18,507 nucleotides of DNA, taken from Chloroflexota bacterium (GTDB taxonomy: Bacteria; Chloroflexota; Anaerolineae; Aggregatilineales; Phototrophicaceae). Every line of letters starts with the position of its first letter. Positions within the stretch are counted from its first letter, which is position 1. Where the stretch lies: positions 1 to 18,507 of the forward strand of contig QGUR01000055.1 in assembly GCA_003242205.1 (NCBI GenBank). The letters run 5' to 3'. The notes beneath the pieces are model-generated. The model was not told where the DNA came from. It did no database searches and saw nothing but the letters and a program-made list of their open reading frames with translations. Shown here one piece after another: positions 1 through 9,297 of the stretch. The position numbers and the translations under genes were made by a program.

Positions 1-258
1 ATGGTAGGTTTTTAAACACTTTTTCCACCCGCCCCTTTCCTACGTTCTGGTCCCCTGGATGCCCTGGACCCCGCACCGGGGCCACCCGGCTTATTCAATG
101 CGCTACAACGTCTGGCACATGCGCTGCGCGGGCTTCGCGGCGCGGAGGCGTTGGTCAGGCGTAGCGTTTGGCATGTTTCGCCGCCGCACGTTACCGGCCT
201 ATAATGGGGACAGCGGGGGACAACAGATTCGCTCATTGGCTGCGGGAAGGGTATGCCC
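1..258. other. Leader/intergenic region before the macroglobulin gene
   Basis: I see no convincing gene here. Short open frames exist on both strands (for example 59-277 on the plus strand), but their products are Arg/Pro-rich, lack recognisable motifs and run into the real gene downstream. The left part is C-rich and has a short direct repeat, CCCTGGA, at 63-69 and about 10 bases earlier, plus a small 5-bp hairpin at 69-81. The right part holds a -10-like TATAAT at 200-205 and the ribosome binding site for the next gene. Confidence 0.5.
176..205 (+). promoter_or_regulatory. Candidate promoter for the macroglobulin gene
   Basis: A perfect -10 hexamer TATAAT lies at 200-205. The -35 is weak: TTTCGC at 176-181 with an 18-base spacer is the best-placed candidate. 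Transcription would start near 212, giving a leader of about 45 bases before the start codon at 259. The -10 is clear, but the assignment as a promoter is inference. Confidence 0.4.
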
Positions 259-3200
259 ATGCGTCGTCTATCCTTGATCCTGCTGGCGTTGCTGGTAGTC
301 AGCGTCACGAGCATCTCCGCCCAGCAGGATGACTCTGCGGCAACACCACCAGTGTCCGATCTCACGTTTCGGTTGCTCGCATCTGATCCGGCTGAGGGCG
401 AATCGCTCGCTCCTGAGCAACCTGTTACGCTCTATTTCGACCGCCTGGTGGATTGCGAATCCGCGCGGACGGCTATCACGATTGAGCCGGCGCTGCCGCT
501 CGATGTCACCTGCGATGATGCCGAATTTTCGGTGATGCTCGCGCCGGATGGCGCTTTTGACGTTGACACCGCCTATACGCTGTCCATCGACGCCGGGCTG
601 CGCGCGCTGGACGGCTCGGCGCTCGCCGAACCGCTGGCGCTTCAATTTGCTCCCGGCGGCGCGCTGCAAGTCACCGAGTTTCTTCCGGCGGATGGCAGCA
701 CTGATGTCGCTACCGACGCGCTCATTACAGTGATCTTCAACCGCCCGGTCGTGCCGCTCGGCATTGTCGAAGACGCTGAGGGCCTGCCCGACCCGCTGAC
801 CATCGAGCCAGAGGCGGAGGGCGCGGGCGAATGGCTGAATACATCGATTTATGTTTTTCGCGCCGAACCGGCCCTGCGCGCCGGGACGGAATATACGGTC
901 ACGGTCAACGCCGGGCTGGAAGCGGTTGACGGCGCTGTGTTAGAGGAAGACGTGACGTGGTCGTTTACCACGCGCGCGCCGGAGATTGTGACCATTTTGC
1001 CCGAAGACTTCGCCGAGGCGGTTGAGCTGGACGCCGAGATTTCCGTTACCTTCACCGAGCCTATGGATCGGGAATCGACGGAAGCGGCATTCAGCCTGCG
1101 CGCCAGCCCGGCGGAAAACGGCGCGGTGGTAAGCGGCGAATTTGAATGGAGCGAGGACGGCACTTCATTCGTGTTTACGCCGGACGACTTGCTCGACCTC
1201 GACACGCTGTATCTGGTGACTTTCGAGCCTGACGCCGCCATGCCGGCTGCGGGCGGCGCGCCGCTGCCCGGCGCGAGTTACAGTTTTCTGACCGTGCCGG
1301 AGCCGGCGATTATCAGCACCAATCCGCCGGATGGCGCTGAAGATGTTTATCCCTATACCAGCTTCACCATCTACTTCGCCTCGCCGATGAATGTCGCCAC
1401 GCTGGAAGGCAAGGTCGTCATCGAGCCGGAGCCGTGGCGCGAAGCCGACACTTACTACAGCGAATACGATAACTCGTACACATTGTCCTTCCCGGTGGAG
1501 CCGAGCACCGAGTACACGGTGACCATCGAACCGGGCATGGAGGATGTTTACGGCAACGAAATCACGACTGAAACCGTCGTCACCTTCACGACGCAGCCAT
1601 ATGAACCGGATGTGATGCTGCAAGCGCCCGATCCGGTCGGTTTTTACGATGCGCTGAACGAAGAAACGCGCCTCTTCCTGACGCATCGCAACGTCAGCGA
1701 GGTCAATCTGGCGCTCTATGAAGTGCCGCTCGAAACATTTGGCAGGGCGCTGACGAGCGACGAGTATTACTACATGCCGGCGCAATACTTCGAGCCCTCT
1801 TCCGAACACCTGCTGCGTCAGTGGACTATTCCTTCGGACACGCCGCAGAACCAGCGACGCTATGAACTGCTCAGTCTGGGCGAGGGCGGCGGCCCGACGC
1901 CGGTAGTGTGTGAAGGCGCGCCCGAATCACGGCTGTCGGTGGGGGATATTGCCGTCGTCATCAGCCCGGATGAGCCGGTTCGTGCCCGCAGCCTGCCTTC
2001 GACGGCGGGCGAAATCGTCACGCTGATGTACCGCGATTATCGCCTGCCGGTGGTTGGTGGGCCGGAATGCAGCGATGGCATGGTCTGGTGGGAAGTCGAA
2101 CTGCGCGACAACACAACGGCATGGGTGGCCGAAGGCGACGACGAGGAATACTTTTTGGACGTGCGCGTCGCCGCCGCGTCCACGCCGGTCGTGGTTGAAG
2201 CCGGTGACGACGATGGCAGCCGGGCGCTGGAACCCGGTATCTACTTCCTGCGGGCCAGCAGCCCGGAAACGGAGGCGCGCCAGTACCAGCCGGTCGAGCA
2301 TTTCCTCGTGGTCGGCACGGCCAACCTGACGATGAAAGTGTCCGCCGATAACGTGCTGGTGTGGGCCACCAACGTCCATACCGGCGAACCGATTGCCAAC
2401 GCCATGGTTCGCGTCTATGGCCGGGACTTTGAACTGCTCGGCAGCGGCACGACCGACCGCGATGGCATCGTGCGGATCAATACGCCGTATACCAGCGATC
2501 TCTACGCGCGGCGGCTGGCGATTCTGGAGACTGAAACGCATTTTGGCGTTGGCTCCAGCCTTTGGAGTTGGGGCATCGAGCCGTATGAGTTCGGCCACGA
2601 CTCGGTCGGCTGGCTGGAACCATACCGCGTCTATCTGTATACGGATCGCCCGGTCTACCGGCCCGACCAGCCGGTCTACTTCCGGGGCGTTGTGCGCGCA
2701 GTCGATGACGTGACCTACACGCGGCCCGACTTCGATACGATACCGGTCACGATCTACGACGAAAACGGCGAAGTCGTCTACGAGCGCGAGCTATCGCTGA
2801 CGCCGTATGGCACTTTCAGCGACCGGTTCGACATCGCGCCGGACGCGCCGCTGGGTTACTACCGCATCGTCGCCGAGACGCCGGGCCAGCAGGACATTTT
2901 CTATATGGGCCTCTCGCAGGTCGGCTTCAGCGTCGCCGAATACCGCCTGCCAGAGTTTCAGGTGACGGCGACCGCCGAGGCGGATGAGGTCGTCGCCGGA
3001 GACACGATTCGCGTGCTGGTCGATAGCCGTTATTTCTTCGGCGGCGCTGTCTCCGGCGCGACGGTCGAGTATCGCATCGCGGGAGAGCCGTACTTCTTCG
3101 ACTATCAGGGGCCGGGCACGTATAGCTTCATCGACTTCAATGCCGATGGCGGCCCCGGCGAATTCTACGCCTTTGGCGGAGAGCCGGTCGCCAGTGGCGT

Positions 3201-6200
3201 GGCGACGACCGACGCGCAGGGGCAGGCGCTGATCGAAGTGCCTGCCGATCTGAAAGACGCGACTCAAAGCCAGAGGTTCACCATCGAAGCGACGGTGACC
3301 GACGAGAGCGGGCAGGCCGTTTCAGGCCGCACCGAGGTCATCGTTCACAAGGGGCTGGTCTACGTTGGAGTCTCTCCGCGCGAATATGTCAGCGTGGCGG
3401 GGCAGGAAACAACCGTCGATCTGATCGCCGTTGACTGGGAGAGCGAGCCGGTTTCCGGCCAGACGCTGGAAATCGAGGTCGTCGAGCGGCGCTGGTCGAG
3501 CGTGCAGGAAGAAGATGAGTACGGTCGCACCACATGGACATGGGAAGTCGAGGAAATTCCGGTGACGACCGGCAGCGCCACCACCGACAGCAGCGGCCGG
3601 GCGACGTTCTCGTTCACGCCACCCAACGGCGGCATCTTCAAGGTACTCGCCCGTACGCGCGATGCTCAGGGCAACGAAGTGACCGCTTCGCAGACCCTGT
3701 GGGTGTCGAGCGAGGAATATGTCTCGTGGCGGCAGCAGAACAGCAATCGCATCGAGCTGGTGGCGGATGCCGACTTCTATTCGGTTGGCGATACCGCCGA
3801 AATCCTGATCGCGTCGCCGTTCCAGGGCCAAACCCACGCGCTTATCACCGTCGAGCGTGGCGACGTGCTGCTGGCCGACCACATCGTCATGGACAACAAC
3901 TCGTTTGTCTATGAACTGCCGATCACGCCCGATTTCGCGCCGAATGTCTACGTCAGCGTGGTGCTGGTGAAGGGCGTTGACGAAAATAACCCGGTGGCCG
4001 CTTTCCGTATGGGGCTGGTGCAGTTGTCCGTCGATACGGAGCGCAAGGAGATCACCGTCGAGATTGAGCCGAGTGTCGAGCAGGCGGGGCCGGGTGATAC
4101 GGTCAGTTTCACCGTGCGCACGACCGACTTTGAAGGCGATCCCGTTCAGGCGGAGGTCGGCGTCGCGCTGACCGATCTGGCGTCGCTTTCTCTGGCTGCT
4201 CCGAACAGCCCGCCGCTGTTAGCGTACTTCTACGGCCAGCAAGGGCTTGCCGTCCGCACATCGATGCCGCTGACGATCAACACCGACCAGATCACGCAGA
4301 CCACGCTGGACACGATCAAGGGCGGCGGCGGTGGCCTTGGCGAAGGCGGTATCTTCGACATCCGTGAGGAATTTATCGATACCGCCTACTGGAACGCTAC
4401 CCTGACAACCGACGCGCAGGGCGAGGCGACGTTTGAAGTCACGCTGCCGGACAACCTGACGACGTGGCGGCTGGACGCCCGCGCCGTCACGAGCGGGCAG
4501 AATGCGACGACGCTGGTCGGGCAGGCGACGTATGACCTGCTGAGCACCAAACCGCTGCTCATTCGGCCGGTCACGCCGCGCTTCTTCGTCGTTGGCGATC
4601 AGGTCACGCTGGCTGCCATTGTCAATAACAATACCGGCGACGAACAGGAGGTTCAGGTCGCGCTTGAAGGCAGCGGCGTGACCTTCGAGGGCGACCGGGT
4701 GCAAACGGTCACCATCGAAGCCGGCGCGCGGGCGCGAATTGAATGGCCGGTCGTGATTCAGGATGTCGAAGCCATTGACCTGACATTCTATGCCAGCGGC
4801 AACGATGGCGAATTCACCGACGCCAGCAAGCCGCCGCTGGGGCAGGGCGATGCCCGCCTGCTGCCAGTGCTGCGCTTTGAAGCGCCGGAAACGGTCGGAA
4901 CGAGCGGCCTGCTGGACGAAGGCGGTTCGGTGACCGAGGCCATCGCGCTGCCGCAGCGGCTGGACGTGACACAGGGCGAACTGTCCGTACTGCTGGAGCC
5001 ATCACTTGCGGCGACGACGTTTTCCGGGCTGGAATATCTGCGTAACTATCCGTATATGTGTACGGAACAGATCGTCAGCCGCTTCCTGCCCAACATCATG
5101 ACCTACCGGGCGCTGGCCGCGTTCGATCTGGACGATCCGGAACTCGAAGCGGGGTTGACGGCCAACGTCGAGCGGGCGCTGCAGCAGCTTTACGCCCAGC
5201 AGCATGTCGATGGCGGTTGGGGCTGGTTCGTTCAGGATGCCAGTAACCCGCTGGTTACGGCTTATGCGCTGATCGGCCTCCATGAAGCTGCTGAACAGGG
5301 CTTCACCGTAAGCCAGCGCGTCATCGAGCGGGCGCAGGCATACCTTTCCGGTGAAATGATCGCGCCGAGCCAGCGCGAACCTGAATGGCGGCTGAACCGG
5401 CAGGCGTTCATGCTCTATGCGCTGGCTCGAACCGGAGCGCCCGATGTCGCGCGCACGGCGACGCTCTACGAAAGCCGCGCGCGGCTGGACCACTACGCTC
5501 GCGCATTTTTGGCGCTGGCGCTGCATGCCATCGACCCGGATGACAGCCGTATCGACACGCTGGTGTCCGATCTCATAAGCGCCGCCAGCCTGAGCGCGAC
5601 CGGAGCGCATTGGGAGGAGGACACGCGCGATGTCTGGAACTGGAATACCGACACGCGCACGACCGCGATTGTGCTCGAGGCGCTGGTGACGCTGCGGCCC
5701 GAAAGCGACCTGATCCCGAACGCCGTGCGTTATCTCATGGCCGCGCGCAAGGCGGACGTCTGGGAGACCACGCAGGAAACGGCCTGGGCCGTCATGGCGC
5801 TGACCGACTGGATGATGCTGACGGGCGAACTGAACCCGAACTACGATTTCTCGGCGACGCTCAACGGCGAAACGCTGGCCGAGGCGACCGCGACGCTGGA
5901 GAACGTCACCGAGCCAACCAGACTGGCGGTCGATCTGCGCGAGCTCTTGCGTGATGAGGCGAATCGCCTCGTCATCAGCCGCACGGACGGCGATGGCATC
6001 CTGTACTACACTGCGCATTTGCGCGCCTTCCTGCCCGTGCCGGAAATCGAGCCGCTGAATCGTGGCATCATCGTGGAACGGCGTTATACGCTGGCCGATG
6101 GCAGCAGCGCCGAATCGATCACTCAGGCGCGGGTGGGCGACGTTATTCAGGTGCGGCTGACGGTGATCGCGCCCAATGACCTGCACTACGTCGTCATCGA

Positions 6201-6519
6201 AGACCCCATTCCGGCGGGTACGGACGCCATCAATCCCGAACTGGCGACGAGCCAGCAAATCGGCACGCAGCCGGAACTGAACCCGCAGGACCCGCTCAGT
6301 CAGGGTTGGGGCTGGTGGTGGTTCAGCAACATCGAATATCGGGATGAGAAGGTCGTGCTCTTCAGCACCTATCTGCCTGCGGGCACGTACGAGTACGTCT
6401 ACAGCATCCGTGCCGGGTTGCCGGGTACGTACAACGTCATCCCGACCACGGGTTATGAGTTCTACTTCCCCGAAGTTTACGGGCGCGGCGCTGGCATGAC
6501 CTTCACCATCGAGCCGTAG
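259..6519 (+). CDS. Secreted alpha-2-macroglobulin family protein with thioester, SH3-like and Ig-like domains
   Basis: This 2086-residue protein probably traps or conjugates proteases or other targets at the cell surface, as family members do. Residues 1-22 form a Sec signal peptide (two Arg, then a Leu/Val-rich core, likely cut after SISA). There is no lipobox Cys, unlike the E. coli lipoprotein homologue. Four Ig-like repeats of about 105 residues (about 36-132, 138-240, 241-348, 349-450) share a P..G...V...F..PM pattern. An MG-like region follows, interrupted by an SH3-like domain at about 560-636. An MG2-type start (YTDRPVYRP) lies near 795, a Gly-rich bait-like stretch at 1355-1364, and the A2M core near 1379. 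The thioester motif CTEQ is at 1601-1604, in an alpha-helical thioester domain with GGWGWF. A C-terminal macroglobulin domain ends the protein. Only five Cys are present: 66, 85, 551, 604 and 1601. The start at 259 is preferred over an in-frame ATG at 253 because GGGAAGGG (244-251) lies 7 bases upstream of 259. No penicillin-binding protein 1C gene, a common partner, is adjacent. Confidence 0.9.
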   Translation: MRRLSLILLALLVVSVTSISAQQDDSAATPPVSDLTFRLLASDPAEGESLAPEQPVTLYFDRLVDCESARTAITIEPALPLDVTCDDAEFSVMLAPDGAFDVDTAYTLSIDAGLRALDGSALAEPLALQFAPGGALQVTEFLPADGSTDVATDALITVIFNRPVVPLGIVEDAEGLPDPLTIEPEAEGAGEWLNTSIYVFRAEPALRAGTEYTVTVNAGLEAVDGAVLEEDVTWSFTTRAPEIVTILPEDFAEAVELDAEISVTFTEPMDRESTEAAFSLRASPAENGAVVSGEFEWSEDGTSFVFTPDDLLDLDTLYLVTFEPDAAMPAAGGAPLPGASYSFLTVPEPAIISTNPPDGAEDVYPYTSFTIYFASPMNVATLEGKVVIEPEPWREADTYYSEYDNSYTLSFPVEPSTEYTVTIEPGMEDVYGNEITTETVVTFTTQPYEPDVMLQAPDPVGFYDALNEETRLFLTHRNVSEVNLALYEVPLETFGRALTSDEYYYMPAQYFEPSSEHLLRQWTIPSDTPQNQRRYELLSLGEGGGPTPVVCEGAPESRLSVGDIAVVISPDEPVRARSLPSTAGEIVTLMYRDYRLPVVGGPECSDGMVWWEVELRDNTTAWVAEGDDEEYFLDVRVAAASTPVVVEAGDDDGSRALEPGIYFLRASSPETEARQYQPVEHFLVVGTANLTMKVSADNVLVWATNVHTGEPIANAMVRVYGRDFELLGSGTTDRDGIVRINTPYTSDLYARRLAILETETHFGVGSSLWSWGIEPYEFGHDSVGWLEPYRVYLYTDRPVYRPDQPVYFRGVVRAVDDVTYTRPDFDTIPVTIYDENGEVVYERELSLTPYGTFSDRFDIAPDAPLGYYRIVAETPGQQDIFYMGLSQVGFSVAEYRLPEFQVTATAEADEVVAGDTIRVLVDSRYFFGGAVSGATVEYRIAGEPYFFDYQGPGTYSFIDFNADGGPGEFYAFGGEPVASGVATTDAQGQALIEVPADLKDATQSQRFTIEATVTDESGQAVSGRTEVIVHKGLVYVGVSPREYVSVAGQETTVDLIAVDWESEPVSGQTLEIEVVERRWSSVQEEDEYGRTTWTWEVEEIPVTTGSATTDSSGRATFSFTPPNGGIFKVLARTRDAQGNEVTASQTLWVSSEEYVSWRQQNSNRIELVADADFYSVGDTAEILIASPFQGQTHALITVERGDVLLADHIVMDNNSFVYELPITPDFAPNVYVSVVLVKGVDENNPVAAFRMGLVQLSVDTERKEITVEIEPSVEQAGPGDTVSFTVRTTDFEGDPVQAEVGVALTDLASLSLAAPNSPPLLAYFYGQQGLAVRTSMPLTINTDQITQTTLDTIKGGGGGLGEGGIFDIREEFIDTAYWNATLTTDAQGEATFEVTLPDNLTTWRLDARAVTSGQNATTLVGQATYDLLSTKPLLIRPVTPRFFVVGDQVTLAAIVNNNTGDEQEVQVALEGSGVTFEGDRVQTVTIEAGARARIEWPVVIQDVEAIDLTFYASGNDGEFTDASKPPLGQGDARLLPVLRFEAPETVGTSGLLDEGGSVTEAIALPQRLDVTQGELSVLLEPSLAATTFSGLEYLRNYPYMCTEQIVSRFLPNIMTYRALAAFDLDDPELEAGLTANVERALQQLYAQQHVDGGWGWFVQDASNPLVTAYALIGLHEAAEQGFTVSQRVIERAQAYLSGEMIAPSQREPEWRLNRQAFMLYALARTGAPDVARTATLYESRARLDHYARAFLALALHAIDPDDSRIDTLVSDLISAASLSATGAHWEEDTRDVWNWNTDTRTTAIVLEALVTLRPESDLIPNAVRYLMAARKADVWETTQETAWAVMALTDWMMLTGELNPNYDFSATLNGETLAEATATLENVTEPTRLAVDLRELLRDEANRLVISRTDGDGILYYTAHLRAFLPVPEIEPLNRGIIVERRYTLADGSSAESITQARVGDVIQVRLTVIAPNDLHYVVIEDPIPAGTDAINPELATSQQIGTQPELNPQDPLSQGWGWWWFSNIEYRDEKVVLFSTYLPAGTYEYVYSIRAGLPGTYNVIPTTGYEFYFPEVYGRGAGMTFTIEP

Positions 6520-6545
6520 CTACAGCAGGCTGCTTCCATTCAGGC

Positions 6546-6584
6546 AAAAGGGCGTTTTGGCCGCGACCAGAACGCCCTTTTTTT
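6546..6584 (+). terminator. Intrinsic terminator after the macroglobulin gene
   Basis: A 15-bp stem pairs 6546-6560 with 6567-6581 around a six-base loop (CCGCGA). The only imperfect pair is one G-U. The core is GGGCGTT against AACGCCC, followed by a run of T at 6578-6584. It begins 27 bases after the stop codon, so the macroglobulin gene is probably monocistronic. Confidence 0.93.
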
Positions 6585-6781
6585 CGTATGGGGAACCGGC
6601 AACTGTATATCGTTGCATCCTCCATTGGTATGGGGCCGGATTAGAACTAAAGACGGGCCAGAAATGTGTAAGAAAGTACATGGCCTGTCACACGGAAACA
6701 GGTTAAATCCATACATGGAGGGAAGAGACGTTTTCGTGTTTCGCTCGATGACGCATGAAGACGAGAAAGGGCAGGAGCGCT
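6585..6781. other. Intergenic region between the terminator and the SRPBCC gene
   Basis: No convincing gene is visible. An open frame from 6613 to 6828 overlaps the next gene in another frame and shows no motif. A short hairpin (CCTGT at 6684-6688 with ACAGG at 6698-6702) is visible. A poor promoter-like pair, TTGGTA at 6625-6630 and TAAAGA at 6648-6653 with a 17-base spacer, is not strong enough to call. The ribosome binding site AGGAG (6773-6777) marks the next start. Confidence 0.4.
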
Positions 6782-7309
6782 ATGAGCCATGTCAGGACTC
6801 AACTCCATCTGAACGCACCGCCCCGTAGTGTGTGGGCGCTGTATACAGACTCCGCGCGCATCGCGGAGTGGTATCCATACGCTCTTGTCGCCAGCGGAAC
6901 CGAACGTCCATTCTGTCGGGAAGGCGCGGTTTACACCGTGCAGATGTCACGCTGGATACGACCCGAATTGCAGGTCGTTACCGTCGAGCCGTTCTCACTC
7001 CATCAGATTCGCTTCTTCGTGCCATTAGTCCGGCTGTACGGCACGCTGACCGTACAGTTGGAGGAAGCAGGCGTGGGAACAACTCTCTGCGTTGATCTGG
7101 ATTTCACCTTTCACCCGCTGTGGCTGACCGGCTTTCTGGAGGCGCAGTTCGGCGGCATGGTCAGGAACCGGGCATTTCGGCCGTTCGCTCTGCTAAAGGC
7201 AGCGGTCGAAAATCCTTCCCGGTTGGCCAGGCCGCGCCGTGACGCCGGCCCATGCAACGGCGACCTTACGCCAGTTTTCGACGCTCCACTTCGACTGCCT
7301 GCTTATTGA
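6782..7309 (+). CDS. SRPBCC (START/polyketide-cyclase-like) family protein
   Basis: A 175-residue soluble protein with no signal peptide or membrane segment. The N-terminal part (HLNAPPRSVWALYTDSARIA, then EWYP) matches the opening strand and helix of the SRPBCC fold, whose members enclose hydrophobic ligands in a deep cavity. The middle shows alternating beta-strand sequence and a hydrophobic C-terminal helix follows, as in the fold. The last 35 residues or so are polar and Pro/Arg-rich and look like a tail outside the domain. The ATG at 6782 is chosen because AGGAG (6773-6777) sits 4 bases upstream; an in-frame ATG at 6755 has no such site. The end overlaps the convergent hydrolase gene by 7 bases. 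Ligand and role are unknown. Confidence 0.75.
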   Translation: MSHVRTQLHLNAPPRSVWALYTDSARIAEWYPYALVASGTERPFCREGAVYTVQMSRWIRPELQVVTVEPFSLHQIRFFVPLVRLYGTLTVQLEEAGVGTTLCVDLDFTFHPLWLTGFLEAQFGGMVRNRAFRPFALLKAAVENPSRLARPRRDAGPCNGDLTPVFDAPLRLPAY

Positions 7310-8193
7310 CCGGCGATGTCGCGGGGTGAACCGAGAAAGTCGAGCAGAAGCGCGTTCACCCGCGCCGGTTCTTCATGCTGTACCCAGTGCGTCGCTTCTT
7401 CAATCATGACAAGCTGACCGTTATCGCACAGGGCCGCGCTTTCCGGGGCCATTTCCCGGCTCAGTGCGAAGTCCTGCGCGCCCCAGATGATGCGCGTTGG
7501 TATGCCGACATTGGGCTGTGCCGGCATTTCGGGCCTGCGCCGCACCAGCGCGCGATACCAGTTCAACATGCTCGTCATGGCTCCCGGCTGCGTCCACGCC
7601 CGGCAGTAGGGTTCGAGGTCTGCTTCGCTGAAGGTTCCCGGCCTGCTGGTTTTTAGCAACGCCTGTTTGCCGCCCCGGCAGTTGTCGCGCAGGATCAGGT
7701 ATTCCGGCAGCGAGGGCAGTTGGAAGAACGCGGCATAGAGGCTGCGCAGCATTTGTCGTGGCCGGCTGCGCAAGGCGCGCTGCATGACGACCGGGTGGGG
7801 GACGTTGAGGATAACCAGCTTATGCAACCGTTCGGCATGGTGAAGGGCCAGCCACCACGCAACGACCGCGCCCCAGTCGTGCCCGACGACGATTGCCCGG
7901 TCACGGCCCGCTGCGTCGATCAGCCCGACGATGTCGAGCGCCAGCGTGTCGAGGCGGTAGGCGTCCAGTCCACGCGGTTTGTCGCTCAGATTGTAGCCGC
8001 GCTGATCGGGGGCCCAGACGCGAAAACCCGCCTGCGCCAGCGGCTGAATCTGGTGCCGCCAGCCATACCAGAATTCAGGAAAACCATGCAGCAACAGAAC
8101 CAGCGGCCCGTCTTCAGGCCCGCTTTGAACGACATGCAGCGTGACGCCATTCGTCGCCACGAACCGGCTGACAAGCGTCAGATCGTTCTGCAT
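7303..8193 (-). CDS. Alpha/beta hydrolase, epoxide-hydrolase-like
   Basis: A 296-residue cytoplasmic alpha/beta hydrolase resembling soluble epoxide hydrolases, which open epoxides through a covalent aspartyl ester. Visible motifs are the oxyanion-hole HGFPEFWYGW at 36-45, the nucleophile elbow GHDWGA with Asp106, the acid Asp241 (GAQDF) and the base His269 (THWVQHEEP). The cap region 135-225 contains Tyr153 (LYAAFFQLP) and Tyr213 (NWYRAL), matching the two cap tyrosines that polarise the epoxide. Asp rather than Ser at the elbow argues against a plain esterase; a haloalkane dehalogenase is less likely because of the HGFP motif and cap tyrosines. A G-rich ribosome binding site lies about 8 bases upstream. 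The gene is the last of a minus-strand group, 21 bases after the FemAB-like gene 1 stop. The substrate is unknown. Confidence 0.87.
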   Translation of the reverse strand: MQNDLTLVSRFVATNGVTLHVVQSGPEDGPLVLLLHGFPEFWYGWRHQIQPLAQAGFRVWAPDQRGYNLSDKPRGLDAYRLDTLALDIVGLIDAAGRDRAIVVGHDWGAVVAWWLALHHAERLHKLVILNVPHPVVMQRALRSRPRQMLRSLYAAFFQLPSLPEYLILRDNCRGGKQALLKTSRPGTFSEADLEPYCRAWTQPGAMTSMLNWYRALVRRRPEMPAQPNVGIPTRIIWGAQDFALSREMAPESAALCDNGQLVMIEEATHWVQHEEPARVNALLLDFLGSPRDIAGQ

Positions 8194-8214
8194 GGCAGTT
8201 CCCCCCTCTGGTGT

Positions 8215-9297
8215 TCAGCGCCGCGCCAGCCGCCGGAGCGCGCCACGCAGGCGAGGCCACGCGCTGGTATAAGCGCTGTATCGCAGCGGTGAAGGCGCGT
8301 AATCCCACGCGCCGACGTGACGCACGACCGTGCCGCGAAAGCCGCGCTTGAAGTTATAAACGCCCCACATGCTGTCGCTTTCGTCGAATACATCGGGCGC
8401 GCCCCACAGGTCATAGGTTTCGTAGCCCTGCGCTTTGGCCCAGCGCATCGCTTCCCATTGCAGCAGATAATTCGGCATGCGCTGGCGTTCCTCATTGCTC
8501 GATGCGCCGTAGAAATACCAGCATGTCTTGCCGAAGTGGAACAGGATGACGTGGGCAATCGCCTTGCCGTTCACTTCGGCAATCAGCGCGTGGGCGAGAC
8601 CGGCATCCATGAATCGCCGCCAGGCCTGCTCGTAATACCATTCGGGCCGTACAAGGAAGTTATCGCGCGCGCCCGTTTCCTTATATAGGGCATACAGGGC
8701 CGGCAGGTCGTTCACCGTTGCGGGGCGCACGGTCACGCCTTCGCGCTCGGCAACCCGCACTTTGCGGCGGGTGTTCTGGCTCATGCGTGCCAGCAGCGCT
8801 TCTTCGCTCTGCGTCAGGTCGATTTTGATCGTGTTGCGAAACTGGACCTGATCCGGCGAAAAGCGCCATCCCGTTCGCTTGAGTCGAGATATCAGCGCCG
8901 CGCCAGCCGGCTGTGGCAGGTCGTCGGATTCGCCGGGGATTCCCGTCGCCAGCGGCACATCAGGGTCGATTTTCAACCAGACAGCCCGATGGTGCTGCGC
9001 CGTCGTTTCCAGATAGCCCAGTACCTGTTCGCACAAGCCCTGATCGTTGTAATCGAGCACCGGCCCTTTGGGCGCATACATCATAGTGAACGGCCCAACG
9101 CGGCGGATGCCGGTCGAAGCCATCGCGACCGTGACACCATCGCGCACGAAGGCCAGCCGCAGCGGTTCCCAGCCCGTGGTGTCGCGCTTGAATTCGCCCC
9201 ATTCCCATGTCTGCAAAATATGCGCGTAGGGCAGCGCGCGCAGGCTGTCGTTCCAGTGGGCGGGGTCGGTGACGATGGAGACGGAGAGATTCGACAT
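8215..9297 (-). CDS. FemAB/FemX-family aminoacyl transferase, copy 1
   Basis: A 360-residue protein of the FemAB family (double GNAT-like fold). Characterised members add amino acids from aminoacyl-tRNA to the peptide of lipid II to build peptidoglycan cross-bridges. Visible family features are the N-terminal HILQTWEWGEFKR (about 26-38), the basic RMSQNTRRKVR stretch near residue 170, the WYFYGASS strand, and the YDLWGAPD then WGVYNFKRGF block near the C-terminus. No signal peptide or membrane segment is seen. It is the paralogue of the gene at 9521-10549, with matching motifs in the same order. The start ATG directly follows an in-frame TAA (9298-9300), so it cannot extend upstream. It likely shares an operon with the hydrolase 21 bases downstream. 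The acceptor and amino acid are unknown, and a role in other aminoacyl transfers is possible. Confidence 0.85.
   Translation of the reverse strand: MSNLSVSIVTDPAHWNDSLRALPYAHILQTWEWGEFKRDTTGWEPLRLAFVRDGVTVAMASTGIRRVGPFTMMYAPKGPVLDYNDQGLCEQVLGYLETTAQHHRAVWLKIDPDVPLATGIPGESDDLPQPAGAALISRLKRTGWRFSPDQVQFRNTIKIDLTQSEEALLARMSQNTRRKVRVAEREGVTVRPATVNDLPALYALYKETGARDNFLVRPEWYYEQAWRRFMDAGLAHALIAEVNGKAIAHVILFHFGKTCWYFYGASSNEERQRMPNYLLQWEAMRWAKAQGYETYDLWGAPDVFDESDSMWGVYNFKRGFRGTVVRHVGAWDYAPSPLRYSAYTSAWPRLRGALRRLARR

Noticed and set aside
69..81. GC-rich hairpin CCCCG-CAC-CGGGG
   Set aside because: The five-base stem is short and no run of T follows, so it is not a terminator. It may be chance in GC-rich DNA.
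59..277. A 72-codon plus-strand frame before the macroglobulin gene
   Set aside because: It has no ribosome binding site, its product is low in recognisable structure, and it runs over the promoter and start of the real gene.
5002..6258. A 418-codon minus-strand open frame opposite the macroglobulin thioester domain
   Set aside because: It mirrors a strongly conserved coding region and its product is Arg/Gln-rich without motifs, so it is a shadow of codon bias. The same applies to the long minus-strand frames at 12849-13838, 14502-15632 and 16409-17536.
6613..6828. A 71-codon plus-strand frame between the terminator and the SRPBCC gene
   Set aside because: It overlaps the start of the SRPBCC gene in a different frame and lacks a domain and a convincing ribosome binding site.
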